DNA of 64,000 bases from Fasciolopsis buskii (taxonomy: Eukaryota > Platyhelminthes > Trematoda > Plagiorchiida > Fasciolidae), in contig LUCM01003323.1 of the NCBI GenBank assembly GCA_008360955.1, positions 276,588 to 340,587 of the forward strand. The letters run 5' to 3'. Every line of letters starts with the position of its first letter. Position 1 is the first letter of the stretch. Below, piece by piece: positions 1 to 12,500 of this stretch. The translations under genes and the position numbers were made by a program. The notes beneath the pieces are model-generated. The model did no database searches. It was given only the letters and a program-made list of their open reading frames with translations, and was not told where the DNA came from.

Positions 1-283
1 AGATGTCCATTAATCGATGTGAGCAGCACTTAACCGCATGCAAAAAATTGTCACAAAATGCTTTCAGATCCCACACATCCTCTGTGTAATTATTTTTCAG
101 TGACCATCTCATATTTCAAAGAGATCCGCTTTTTTCATACCCTTTAGAATCGATATCTAAAGAAACTCTTCTGACGTATACTTAGCACGCATCGTGAAGA
201 ACTACGATCGCGTTCAGCCGACTTCCGGAGCAACCTATCTTAATATGCACAACTCATTCCTCGATGAGTTTATTTTTTCTTCA
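1..283 (+). repeat. Left copy of near-identical 283-bp inverted repeat
   Basis: Bases 1-283 are the reverse complement of 24304-24022 with mismatches seen only at about 265, 278 and 283. Similarity stops abruptly after about 283-300. Because the copy begins at the window edge, its true left end is unknown. No terminal inverted repeat, poly-A tail or tRNA-like promoter is obvious. Confidence 0.93.
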
Positions 284-3079
284 TTTTACTAGATAAGTTA
301 TTCTTATTTCTTTAACTGAAACGTGACCTTTTTTACCCAATTTTCTATACGATACAATGCAATAGGAGTAAGCAGTCCATTGCATCTGCAAGTTATGTTG
401 CCTGATTTGTTTGCGAGCCGCACCTTATTGTTTGTTTTGATCGTTTAAAAATGAGAAATCTGTCACACCCAGCTCATGAGGAGGTTACGGTAATACTGCC
501 GAATACATCCTTATGCGCGTCACAAAATATTTCATCATTGTTCCAGTGGTGATTATTTGACCAAATCGCAGAGTAGGTTCACCAGCTGTGCACCAAATTT
601 GCACAGGTTCAGGAAAACCCCTTTGCCATTGTCTGAAGAGGTTCAGCCAACATTTACGAAGAAACTGTTGCATTGTGGGCTAGTGTGATTTGGAAATGCA
701 TTGGTTAACTCACAAAACTGTTAGCAATGTCAGGTTCTTTTTGCACCACATTTGTCACATTGACTGTACAGCCAACGTGACAAAGTTCATTCTTGATGAT
801 TTAGTTAGGACAGCATTGGACTGAAACGATTAATCAATTGTCCGTTAAAGTGCAGTTGTCTTTAGGCTACTACTTTTTATCGGTCAACTTAAAATTTTGC
901 TTGCCTAGTTCGCGTAACAGTTACATATCATATCAGCTTCTTGACGTGTATGACTTAAATATTAACTGCAGTTGTCCTGAGTGTCTGGTGGGAATATTGA
1001 TATTTGGCTAGAGGTTACGTACATGCGCCACTCACCGAAATCGTCTCCTTTGAAGTATGTAAAAGCTTTACGATTGAATTGCTTATTTGAACTACCATGC
1101 GTCTGAAATATATTGGCAGATTTTGAAATGGTTAAGTTAGTAATCACAAGAACTGACTGTATCAACTCGGATGGCGATAAAATATACCTGCAGCCTGAAC
1201 CAGAGGGTCAGCGACAAAGTACTCGTAGAGATGTGGTCAATGACCATGTGTGAGTGTGTCCCAACGGTTGGCCGGATTTGCACTTCATATAGACGTCGTT
1301 TACTACTGATTTGTTCTAGCTTTCAAACTTCCAAGGCGAGCCAAGTGGTCTTACCGCACAATGATTTTTTCTTGCGGTAAAATCATCTTACTCTTAGTAG
1401 AACATCTCATTGTCATCCATGAATAAATTAAACCGGTATCCATATGAACGGTTTAAACATTTCCTCTGTAGTTTAACCCGACAGTTTTTGCATTCAAAGC
1501 CCGAAATTCTGTCTCATTCCTCTGTACTATCAAGCATATCAATATCATTACAAATTACTGCGTTTCCTGATCCGAGCGGGACCTTTGGGAATGCTCACTA
1601 TACTTCTCTTTTACTCTGATAAGTCAAAAATAGCATCCCCATTATTACACCATTCAGCAGTTTTGAAATAACGCTTCCTTGGGTAGCCGCAGCTTCACCA
1701 ATTAATCTTCTAGACGTTGCTTTAGTTCAGCCGCCCAAGAAAAACCCACGTGGATTCCGGCTTATTGACCAGTGATCGATGGCCACTCATCCGGTCGCAT
1801 TTGCAAAGTCGAGTATTTGTTACTAGTTCCGCTCCTACGGCACGAGGAAAGATTTTACACCGAAATGGCTACACCCCTGCAGAGTCTTTTAAAACTGGGT
1901 AAACGTATTCATAGCAATTGGAACAAAACCTCAAAGTCGATTCCATGATGTTAGGCGACAACCCGTAGAAGGTAACACTGCACACATTCGTACTGCCCCA
2001 TTCTTTCTTCGGTGCAGATTAAGTGCTTTACCCAAGGATCTCCAAGTTATCGTATGGGAGTTAATGTAAAAAGCAAATTTCGGGTAAGAACTAGTTTGTT
2101 CCTGTTGGTTTTAAGAAGAGATAGACTTTAAGTGATGGGTAGTGCAGAAAGTGGGAGAGCGTTCCAAAATTTTTAGATTCCTGGAAAAAGAGGAATGAAT
2201 GATAGAAATTTGAAATTGGTATATAAGAACCTGGTACAGATAGCTGGTAGTTTGTATACGGGACGGACTTCGAAAGATAAACACTGGTAGGAGCAACCAA
2301 AGCAACTGAGCAAGAACAAGATCCAAACTAATAGCGATATTGAAACCGAAGTGAAAAAGCTACTCCGTGATGGGCATACAGTGTTGAAACAGAAAACAAC
2401 ATAAGGTTCTGATCAACTAGACAGTTCATACATTGAATCTAGTTGGCCGAGGCAAACGGAAAGCGGAAAGGCAGTAGCACACATGATTGCGTTGCTCAAG
2501 TTTGGGACAAATTTAGGCTTTGTGCGGTGAAATGTGCACCTGAATAAGAAGGATCTGGCTCGGAACAGAAAACTAATGTCGGGAGCCGCATGAGAAACAA
2601 TAAAAAATTTGTATGCAGAATGGAATGGGAGAAAAACTAACGAAAGAAGGTATGAATAGCGACAGTCTGCGAGGTGAACAGCAGACGATTTAAAAATCAC
2701 GATGACAGAAAACGAATGGTGATCTACAAAGTGTGATTGGAATAATGCCTTAGAACAGTTAAAATGTATTTGACTTGCGGAACCTCAGTTAAATATTTCT
2801 ATTAGTTGTGTTTGGAAATGCTGCAGTTTCCTTGTTAAATCCTGAAGCTTATATGAGAAGCATAAAACACCCCAAAATCGGTAACAAACGAAGCTTCGAA
2901 CAATAGAAACTAGTACTGTACAAAGTTCCTACTACGGTTTAACCATTGTCAGCCTGAAATGAGATTCTCACTCACGAAGACGCCGTTACTTCAACATCCC
3001 TTTAAGTGACCCTTAACTTCAAACAACCACCGAGGTTGAATCACTCACTGGAGTTTACCCGCCCACTCTTTATACGTGC
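284..3079. other. Noncoding stretch left of the first visible P5CS exon
   Basis: Probably P5CS intron sequence, or upstream intergenic DNA if the 5' exons lie elsewhere. Only short frames with frequent stops. I looked for the kinase N-terminal blocks (LVTSGAVA, GQSGLM, INTNDA) and saw none. Confidence 0.5.
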
Positions 3080-3830
3080 ATAACTGTAAGGAGTAGTAAA
3101 TAATCCGAGATTATGGCCCATTGCTCAAATTTGTTCACATAGTCCGTCGTTGTCTCACAGGCGACCTGACGAAGGATGACTCTCACCTCCTCAGATATTT
3201 TGGATTAGTAGATGTAGGTTGCTTATATAAATGAGGGTTACCAGCGGCCTCATTAAGGAGTCTCATAGGATGCCATGCTTGATACAATGAGATTGGAACG
3301 CATGCTAGACAGGTCTAATCGTTAAAATAATTGAACCGACAAGTTTGTTGTTTCTTTGCGGCAATGATCCTCCGAGACCAACATTCCTGACTTTCCATAA
3401 CGATCTAAGAAGTGGTCTGCTGTCGAATGCCTTGTCAAATCCAAAGAAACCCTATATCCGGTCTTGATAATTTATATTCAAGAGTTGTGTTGGATACCTA
3501 AGACCACTTAGGGCGTAATGAACTCTTTTAGGGACACATCAGCTTATTTGCTTTCGAAAAATTCTGCAGTTCGACAGCAATTGCCAGTGCAATCACCTTG
3601 CTAGCCATACTGTTCATACTGCCAGGACGGTAGCTGATACTTTAACATGTACATCTCCCTTAAGTAAAGAGGTAGGTAGTTGAAGATTATCGAAATATTA
3701 GACCAAAACCACTTCACAAACTGTACATTTTTCACACAATCCAGTCAGGATGACGGCCACCGACTGTCCGACAGGAAAGTCAGCTTTTCAGGCATTAGGT
3801 CCAAAATAATATCTTTGGACCATAGTAGCT
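3080..3830 (-). mobile_element. Decayed non-LTR retrotransposon, reverse transcriptase relic (family A)
   Basis: Minus-strand reading in shifted frames gives YRPGSMNSMASKVIALAIAV, ELQNFSKANKLMC and then FDKAFDSRPLL near 3440-3420. These match the LINE reverse transcriptase blocks of the form YRPVSLTS..SKV.E and FDKAFDSVPH. Further downstream a broken YISNLHLL..-like block resembles Y.NDLP preceding the usual ADD motif. Several stops and frameshifts show that it is inactive. Ends are approximate. It differs from the 24.6- and 45.3-kb copies (LDYSSAFNSVP type), so at least two LINE families are present. Confidence 0.6.
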
Positions 3831-6231
3831 TAAACCAAGGGGCATGAAGTGGTCGACAAGCCATGCTTGATGGCCTTAGAAAATGGATAATATAATATCA
3901 TTAGAATGCTGATGTGACGCCAGATCCCCACCGGTGCTTGATGCTTCATGGGAGATAGTTTACATCCGAGAAGAGAAGCAAATCCGCGCACCCGCTATTA
4001 ACTAAATGACGCACTTCATTCGAAATGACTAATGACTCAATTTCGGGGATCTATTTTAAATGCCGGATGTCGCAAAAACAGTGATTTGCCAGTTTGCGTT
4101 TTATTCTTAGCATTATACTATATCCCTCTAGGTCAGAATCATTGTGAAGAGGAGAAGGTGGGACCTCACCGTGAGATAACAGTAAAACATCAGTATCAAA
4201 CCCAAAAGGTAGTCGAACTCCCTTCAGGAACAACTGAAAATTAGAAAACGCTGGCAAATCGAATTTCAATCAGCCCACGAACCATCGATAAACGACCTAT
4301 CAAGAATGGTTGCACACGATGCCATTTTTCAGAAAGCGCTGCCAATTGGTTGCTATGATTTTTAACAAGTCCAGGTATAAGATGGCATCACCGGGGTCGA
4401 ACTCCTTTTCTGTATATCTCCGATCCGCAATGGACTATATTAATCAAGTTTGATTTGTATCATCCCTTGTTTATTCTCTTCTGTAAGAGTCATTTTCGGA
4501 CTGAGTCACGGTCGAGCCATGCGAAAATACTGACTCTATTACCAGCCGATTTTTAGCTGGGCCGTCCATTCGTTGTTCTTCAGAACCTCCTCTGGGCTGA
4601 TAAAAAAATACACCAAACGACACATACATTCGAGATATTACTATTGCCGGAAACTTGCTGAAGTGGAACTCTGTGGACTAGATAGACCTTTGGACTAGAA
4701 GAGCTGAAATTCTGGCGCAAACATTTTTCGGAAAAGCATTCACATATGTACGAGACCACAAAACAAACTTTACCTTCTTGGCTGTTGCGCGCGATTTCGG
4801 GAGATAGACCCCCAAGTAATCACTGAGGCCGGATGGAAGGAGGCCTAATTTTGCTGGCAGTTGAAATGTATCCATGTGCACCTTTGTTTCTGCTGAGTAT
4901 CCGGAACTGCAACCGATTAGTGAAATTCACTTCAACCTCGCTGACCTTGGTCGGAGATGTCACGCTCGCTCGAAGAAATCTAGGCGTCTCATGAAATTAT
5001 TCACTATATCATAACAACGTTCAACTTAGCATTAAGAAACCATAAAGTACTGGGCAGCTGTTTCATCTTTATTGGGAATCATCAGAAACGCATATCTACT
5101 GCTCCCTAACCGGGGCGTGAACCTTGCACGAACGATTTTTATGTCATTAAGGGGTGCCAGATTGCAATCAACTCATGCAAATGACGCTGCAGCCTGCGGA
5201 ATCGATCTCATCCAGGAGTTCTGCAAACAGGGACGATACAATGTTTGAATCCTTGGCTAGAAGTTTCACAGTAGCCCTACTATATTTCAATAGAGCACAT
5301 TTTGATTAACGGTTTTGCTAGTGAGCTCCACCTTTCTAATTTTGCACAGACAACTCATTTGCCCATCGCATTCGAAATAAGTAAAGAGTTATGACCTGCG
5401 GGCCCACATTTTCTGCGCATTCGACGCGATGCGGGTTTTATGTATCCGTGGAATAAATAAGCTTAAGAATTAAAACTCAATTATTTCATTTCCTAGGAGG
5501 CGAATGTACGCGCTAGTTCAACACAGTTAATAGTGTCAATTTGCAAAACCTTTAGGTGTTTAAACCAAACTTTTTCGGCATCCTTCTTATTTGTGTGGCA
5601 AACCCAGGAAGTAAATTTCAAGCCTAAGTTAACTGCAGTATTATAACCAGTAATAGTCGTAATCAGATCACTAATGACTAACCACCACATACGATTCAGT
5701 TTGTTATTCTTGTGTCTGCGTCTAATTTACTGAATACCAAATGTTCTCATTAGTCTTTTCAGGTTAATGGCATTTTCTTAGCAGATAGTTTGCAGACGTG
5801 ACTGGAACTTTGATATGTTTCGCAAACTTCTCCGTGCACTTTTGTAGATCATCGACATCTAATTTGAAATCAAGCTCAAATAAAGCTTTCCAAATACATT
5901 TATATGATCGTTAGCCCACCCTGTCAATGTTGACTGCAAAAAGAATGTATCAATTTAATTAGTCCTTTGTATTTGCATGTAACTATGTTGATGACTGTTT
6001 TTTGACCACGCGTGTAAAATTAATGCGTCATCATGTATCTCAGAAGAAGAATTCTAATTTTTAAATACCCTCCATCTCCATAGGACTAGGGTAACTGGAT
6101 ACACCTGTTCTGTTGAAGAAGGACTATTTTTACAATTTACTATTAAGATTGACGCCATAGACGGAGTGATAAAATGTTGACTTTTGAATAGTTTATTTGT
6201 TCGTTGTTTCTTTCTCCGTCCCGCATCGAAG
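3831..6231. other. Probable P5CS intron, no gene seen
   Basis: AT-rich sequence with scattered frames under 110 codons. Nothing recognisable; the 4032-4244 (+) and 5493-5690 (-) frames have no family features. Confidence 0.5.
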
Positions 6232-6516
6232 ACCAATCCTAATGCTCCTCCGGTGCGCGACAATGACAGTTTGGCCGCTCGACTTGCATGTGAATTATCA
6301 TCCGATTTGCTCTTGATGGTTTCTGATGTTGATGGTGTGTATACAGAACCGCCAGGAAGTCCGGGAGCTCGTCTTATCACCCATTACGAAGTGGAAGACC
6401 ACATAGATCTTACTTCAAATAGGCTGGGTGAACCAGTCTCTTTTGGCTCAGCGTCCAAAGTGGGAACTGGCGGAATGCAGAACAAAGTGGCTTCAGCTTT
6501 GTGGGCAGTGCGACAG
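6232..6516 (+). CDS. ALDH18A1: P5CS exon a: C-terminal half of glutamate 5-kinase domain
   Basis: 285 nt, phase 0 at both ends. It encodes TNPNAPPV then [18 protein letters not shown] and [18 protein letters not shown], the substrate and ATP-binding motifs of amino-acid kinases of the G5K type. The acceptor follows a pyrimidine-rich tract and ends CGAAG at 6231; the donor is CAG|GTAATT at 6517. Open frame continues on both sides by chance. The human protein is colinear through this block. Confidence 0.93.
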
Positions 6517-9500
6517 GTAATTTCTGACCAACGAACTGCCCTTACCACAATAATTAAAATGCTAATGCTACTGATACTATTTTGCTGGGCCCCGTTAGTC
6601 ATACAAAGTTATACTTGAAAATAAGGCACCGGCGTCTTTAGAGACTGACGAAACCAACATAAACGGCAGTGACGGGACTTGAACCCTAGACTGCAACGTA
6701 CGCCTATTATCACGCCAGCGATCAAATTACCCCGGGTTTGCAATTACCGTTCCTTAGGTGTAGTATTACCAATCCATTATTCGTACTGCTAGCCGTTTCC
6801 AAACCGGCAATCAGTTACGACCGATTTTTAGGGGCATGGAATACGAACGGTGGAATCTTTATAACAGGAATGACTTATAAAATTTTGATGCGAAATCTAG
6901 ATCTACACGAACTTAGATGGATACAATTTTATCACCAAAAACCTTTTCTAGTTCACGTCCTGGTGTTACATAACGATAATAAGCCAAAACGATACAATCC
7001 GTAATCAATACATACCAACTCGGAGTAGCTGGATGCGCGCCACCTTGGTCACCAAGGTAGTAGGGTCACAACGCAGACGAATGTACAACTAACAGGTATT
7101 CGGACCAAAACCCGTGAGAATTTAGCTGAGGTCGTAATCACGATGCCTGATGACTTCATCTGTCATTGTTTTGCCAACAGTTTCAACTGGAACCATCCCT
7201 CAGTGAACAGACCAGACGCATTTCTTTAGTAATGTTGATGTACATTATAAACCCGTTTATGGCGTTAAAATATTATCGGTTGGTAGCAAGGTTTCCAGTG
7301 AGGGAAATTCCAATCGACATCAAAGCCAGCATCGAAATCAATGTCACTATGAGACCCACCGTTAAATTGTCATTTTGTTTCCGTGACACCTGAACGAAAA
7401 AATGACAAGCGGAAATTTTCTTGGTGTTCTAGTGTGAGGGCCAGAAATCGGATTGTAAATACTTACGGTGAAGCCTTTCAATAAGTTGTGCTCCCATTTC
7501 GGGGTTATTATGACCACTAGATCAATCGTAACTTGCAAGGAAACTTCAGAAGGATGTTTAGGAGGGGTAAGAATGCACGATATTAAAATATTGCGACGAC
7601 GCTGATTTCAGTAGTGGCTGAAGACTTTCCATAAAGTGCTGTCTCTCAGTAAGTAAGAACATATGAGATATTCGTTACACATGGGTTGCGAAAAGAACAT
7701 ATATTTATTGATTTGAAGACCGACTGATTTGAATTATGCTAAAAAATTAACAAAAAATGCCCGTAAATGTTTCACCCCCAGCCCCGAGTTTGGGGTGATT
7801 TCATTTTGGCATCTATTCGGTTTTGCCGATAAGTTGGGTTGGGGATTTTACCGTTATATTGTTTTACTGTGTAACAAGAGTGCTGTCTTAATCTTCGTTG
7901 ATGATGCAGACAGTGATGAACCGAGCAACCGTATGTGTCATCCGTACTCTAACTATTAGAAAGTTTGTAGTATTCGTTTGGGAAATCATTTTTGGTTTTC
8001 ATTGCAGCTGTTTTGGAAAACCAATTGCCGCAGATTCAACAAAATTACGAGAGTTGTTTCTTAAAATTGTTCCTTGGCAAACAGATGAACTATCTATAGT
8101 TTTTACTATGAAATTAATGCAGTTCTGTATTGCCTTCCAGGGGATCGATTTGCTCGATAATGTATTTTTACCCATAAAATCGCCTAAAACTTGCATCGAA
8201 TAATTTTATGGATTAGAAATTCAAATTCGTAATCAAAAATCAAAGTTGCGAATTCCACACCATTACCTTAGTGAAATCGATGTTTGAAATGCTCAATAAA
8301 ATAATGAGAGAACACCAGGGACAGGGGGACTGCAAATCCATGTGTAGTTTGTCTGGTTTTTCTGTCACCAGTTCACTTCATATCACTGCATATCATCTGT
8401 TAGTTCCAATAACAAACGTCAATTTTTTGTGATGGTTTTGATTAAAGCTATAATACTCTTTTAGCGAATAGTCTACAAAGGTATAATCACAGCAGCCATC
8501 GAGATTCGTCTTCATGTATTTCGAACCCTAGGGTGTGAAACCATTTGTTTGCAGTTCACTACCTATCGCGATCCACGTAGACCAGTGCATGTGCGTTTAA
8601 GGCGTATGGGTAGCAAACAAAGTAATAAAAAAGGACTTGCCGTAAAATAACGCCTAGTTATTGGCTTCTGAATCAGGTAAACGGAACGGAACAAAGTTGA
8701 TAAGTGACGAGGTAACAGATTTGTTCCATAAAGGTGCACGTGACTTAATTCATGTCCTCATTTTGCAAACGTGATTACGTTTTGTTGACGCGTCTTCAAC
8801 AACTTGCACTCGCCGGGATTTTGACTTTTAAATGCTCAGATAACAATTAAGTTCGTCCCCTAAAAGCGAAAAGGTCACTAGTAATGACAGTCTGTTTATG
8901 AAAGTCGAACACAATGACTCGGTAAGCATTTATTTTGGAGGACTTTTGCCCATCGGGAAATACTTGAAGGAATTATGAAAAACCTTTAAAAGACGCTACA
9001 ACCGTGTAATTTTCTTAGTGAATTGATGGTACTTTGAGATAGTGAGAGTTGTTAGACTGATTATTTTTAGCAATTCTTAACGATACAGAACAGTACGCAA
9101 GTGTTATGATTTCCAGTTCATAAGAAATCGCAAATTTTTTGACCATACTTTGTTGAACGCATTAAAAGCGGCTAAAAATCATGTTCATAAGAGGATGCCG
9201 TGTCCAAGCGTTAAATGTTCTTCGTTAGTTATTGTCACTGACTGCAATTACATATTCAAGACTCGTCAATGGCACATTACAACCAGAATGGCTAAAACCA
9301 AGTTTAGCATTTTTTGGACAGTTTGATGAGTAGGAAAAGCAGAATCCTCTCTAGAATATCGGTTGGAACGAATAAGGAACCCTATTCCGATTTCTCCACC
9401 TAGTTTTCGCCCTACCTTTAGTTGCAGATAATCACTTTTCTTTCGTTAATCGTCCCCCCCCGTTGTCATTCAGGGTACCTCGGTGATTGTTTGTCGCGGG

Positions 9501-12500
9501 AGCCGAATGAATTCCATCGTAGACGCCGTCAATGGTTTGGAGGTAGGCACCTTTTTCAAATTGAAAAAACACGGCGAAGATACTGGAAACCAGGAGGACC
9601 CGATTCGTCAGACTGCGCGTAGTGGTGAGTAGGTTTGACAGTTTAAGTGTGTATTAAATTTCCACCTGATTCGGCCTCGTTCGGAACTGCATGAGCAATT
9701 GTATTCTCACCAATCCTGTGCGAGAGGCTGCCTGCAGCGTGCTCTTCACCAGAGTCCAACTTTACTCCAATCACATTAAGTGTGCCGTTTCCATTAATCC
9801 ACAGCACGGGATGCTAGCGTGACACTGAATTCATCATCCGCAGAGGCACGAGCCAAAGCAATTGAGAACCTCGCGAATTCATTGGTATCCAATCAGGCAG
9901 AAATTATCTTGGAGAACACTCGAGATATTCGTGCGGCTGAAAATGCAGGTGAACGCTTGTGATGTGTAAATTATTCTGTAGTTTTCTTTCACGGCATTAC
10001 GTAATGTATGATCGAATAGACTAATATTTTGCTGATAACCGTTATGAATTTTACATGCCTTCCAATTCTTCATTTTGCTTTGGTGTCATAAACGTCATCT
10101 GGAATAATAATATGATGACCTGTTATCGCCGATTTACTGATGAACTGCACTATATCATAGGAGGAATATGTACATCGGAACTAAGTGCTTCCCTCATTAA
10201 GTATTTCGTTCTTGTGCTAACTTTGACCGAGCCTGTGCACTCGACGTTTACGAAATCATGTAGAATGAGAGGGCCACACAGACACTGTGTATCCACAGCT
10301 CGACTCTACAAGCCGAACTCCCACCAGTGACGCTCCGCTAACCACGAGGATGATCAACCACTAGGCTACCGTGGTCACGATTCTCGGACGTTATTTGGAT
10401 GATTGGTGCGTAAGTGGGTTTCCCATTTCATGTAACATTTGGATCCTGGTGTGACCCAAGAAAGCTAAAGTTTACGAAACTGCTGTGAAAACGAGCATGA
10501 TTTCTACTGATGTGTCCTAAGAAAACCCTCAGTTCGCACACCCAGTCGTCGTTCTCTTTCGAGGGTAGAAAGTACAGACCATAACAGTCTTGTCCTAGCG
10601 CCGGTATTTCGTCAGGGTCTGATACCACAGGATTTTTCAAACTAGTAAATGTCGATAACTTTCCCATACTTTGTTTCTAACGCTCCCATATGGTTTCGAC
10701 GGCGTTCATAACGAGAGGTTTAGATGTCTGTGAAGTTTAAGATATGTATTATACTGTCACCTAACTAACTACTAATAATTCTCTCTGATTGCAGAGGTAC
10801 ATAGTCAACTGAGAACAGAACGCATTTCACTTCAGTTCAAGTTATGCTTTTTAGTGTCCGTAATTAAAGCTTACTTAGCCGGCCATTTCAACATCACTTG
10901 ATGATTTTGTCCACCGACCATTATTGTTACTTTTTTTCCCCATATACAATCGTCCATGCAAATTTGACGGCAAAACATGCTGCGATCTTCCGAATACCTA
11001 TGTTTCCCGTCTATATATATGGGAACCTGCGGTACTTTCTTCCAAAGGTAATGTTCTGCCCCTTTGGAGTGTAAACTGCTGCTGCCGAACCGGATTAGCC
11101 TCAAACCGAACTTTGATCCTACAATGGAATAACTTGGCGAGGTGATTAAATTTACTCAGTCGGGCAGTTGCATGTCACGTGATTGTCTTATATCGGAGGA
11201 AGTGCATCCGGAGGACACCATTGCCATTGACGAAATTGTGGTATCTGCGGCGTCGGCGAAGTATCCACCACTTGTACAAAAGTCAGGTTTTCACGGTTCC
11301 GCTTCTGCTAGGGGGCTCAGAAACGAGGCCTTTGCGGACAGGCGTGTGAAGTCTTTTGACGTTTGAACACTGATCTCTTCGTAGTGTTCATGAGGCATGT
11401 CTAAGTAATCCAGTGAGAAATGCTGAGATTATGTGCAGGGAACCGAATGGACGCTGAATTCGATTAGTTATTTGGTCGGAACGTGTTAAGCATTTTTATA
11501 GATCGACTCCGTAGTTATACACCGGTCTCCGAAACAGGTAGTAGTAGGTCAAGTTGGTAAAACTGTAGAATCATTAACTGGTGGGGTTTTCTTGGTTGGT
11601 CTAGTAAGCTTAATGAGTTGTGGTCCACGAGATTTTTGCCTCCAACGTAATTTTTGGAGACTTTCGAAGGTGTAACCCTAGGCCGCAGTCAGTGACGTTC
11701 TGGTATTTGAGATATTTTCACTTCTCCATTCTCGTTCTGTGATACGACCCTCTGGCTTTATTTCGAGTATTATTCGGCACTGGGAATAACAACCAAATGC
11801 CCGTGCTTTTTAGACCTCACATTGTACGTTGACTAGTCGAGTTATGCAAGAGTGATGCTGGGAGCAGCTTGCCCACGACACACGACAAGAAGAGCGAAAA
11901 TTTGCCAAAATATTTAGGGAAAGATCTGTGGTAATGACGTGCATTAATTGAGTAGGGGCACTTTTGTCGTTTATGGGACGCAAAGGCCATTAGAACGGGC
12001 ATGTGTCACTGTGTCTGGTTTAGCATGAGGCCATGAGCTGGTACCAAAAGTGCAACGACGCTTTGTTTCGGTCCGATGAGTCACGTGACAGTGAAGCCAG
12101 GTTACGTCCGAGAAACGAGGCTGGCTGACAAGCTTGTCTCTACTCCGGCAAACGATGGATGGGCTGATGCTCAGGTTGACTGCAAACCGGATGGCGGGGG
12201 GGCGAGGCCCTAGCTTGGAGTGAAGACCAAAGAAGAGGCAAGGAACTCGAGGGAGAGAGGTTTAGCCTGAAGAGCAATATAAAATCTTCGAATAAAACAG
12301 ATACAAGAACAGTCATGTTAACGGACCAGTGATCATGTGACCGTTCTCCCCTTATTAGGCGGGGTGGAAATGAACCAGAATCAAGAAGACCGACTGAGGC
12401 CGCTACAGTCAGCGGCGGTGATAGCCAGATTTTAAAACAGTACATTATATTATTCATAAGTCCCCTTTCTCCGCCACTCCAGGAGGATCCTTTTGGACAA

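Noticed and set aside
2413..2700. 95-codon minus-strand frame
   Set aside because: No domain features; composition matches noncoding AT-rich surroundings.
5170..5200. AAATGACGCTGCAGCCTGCG as the missing kinase block INTNDA
   Set aside because: Only NDA matches; flanking residues do not fit glutamate 5-kinases and no splice sites surround it.
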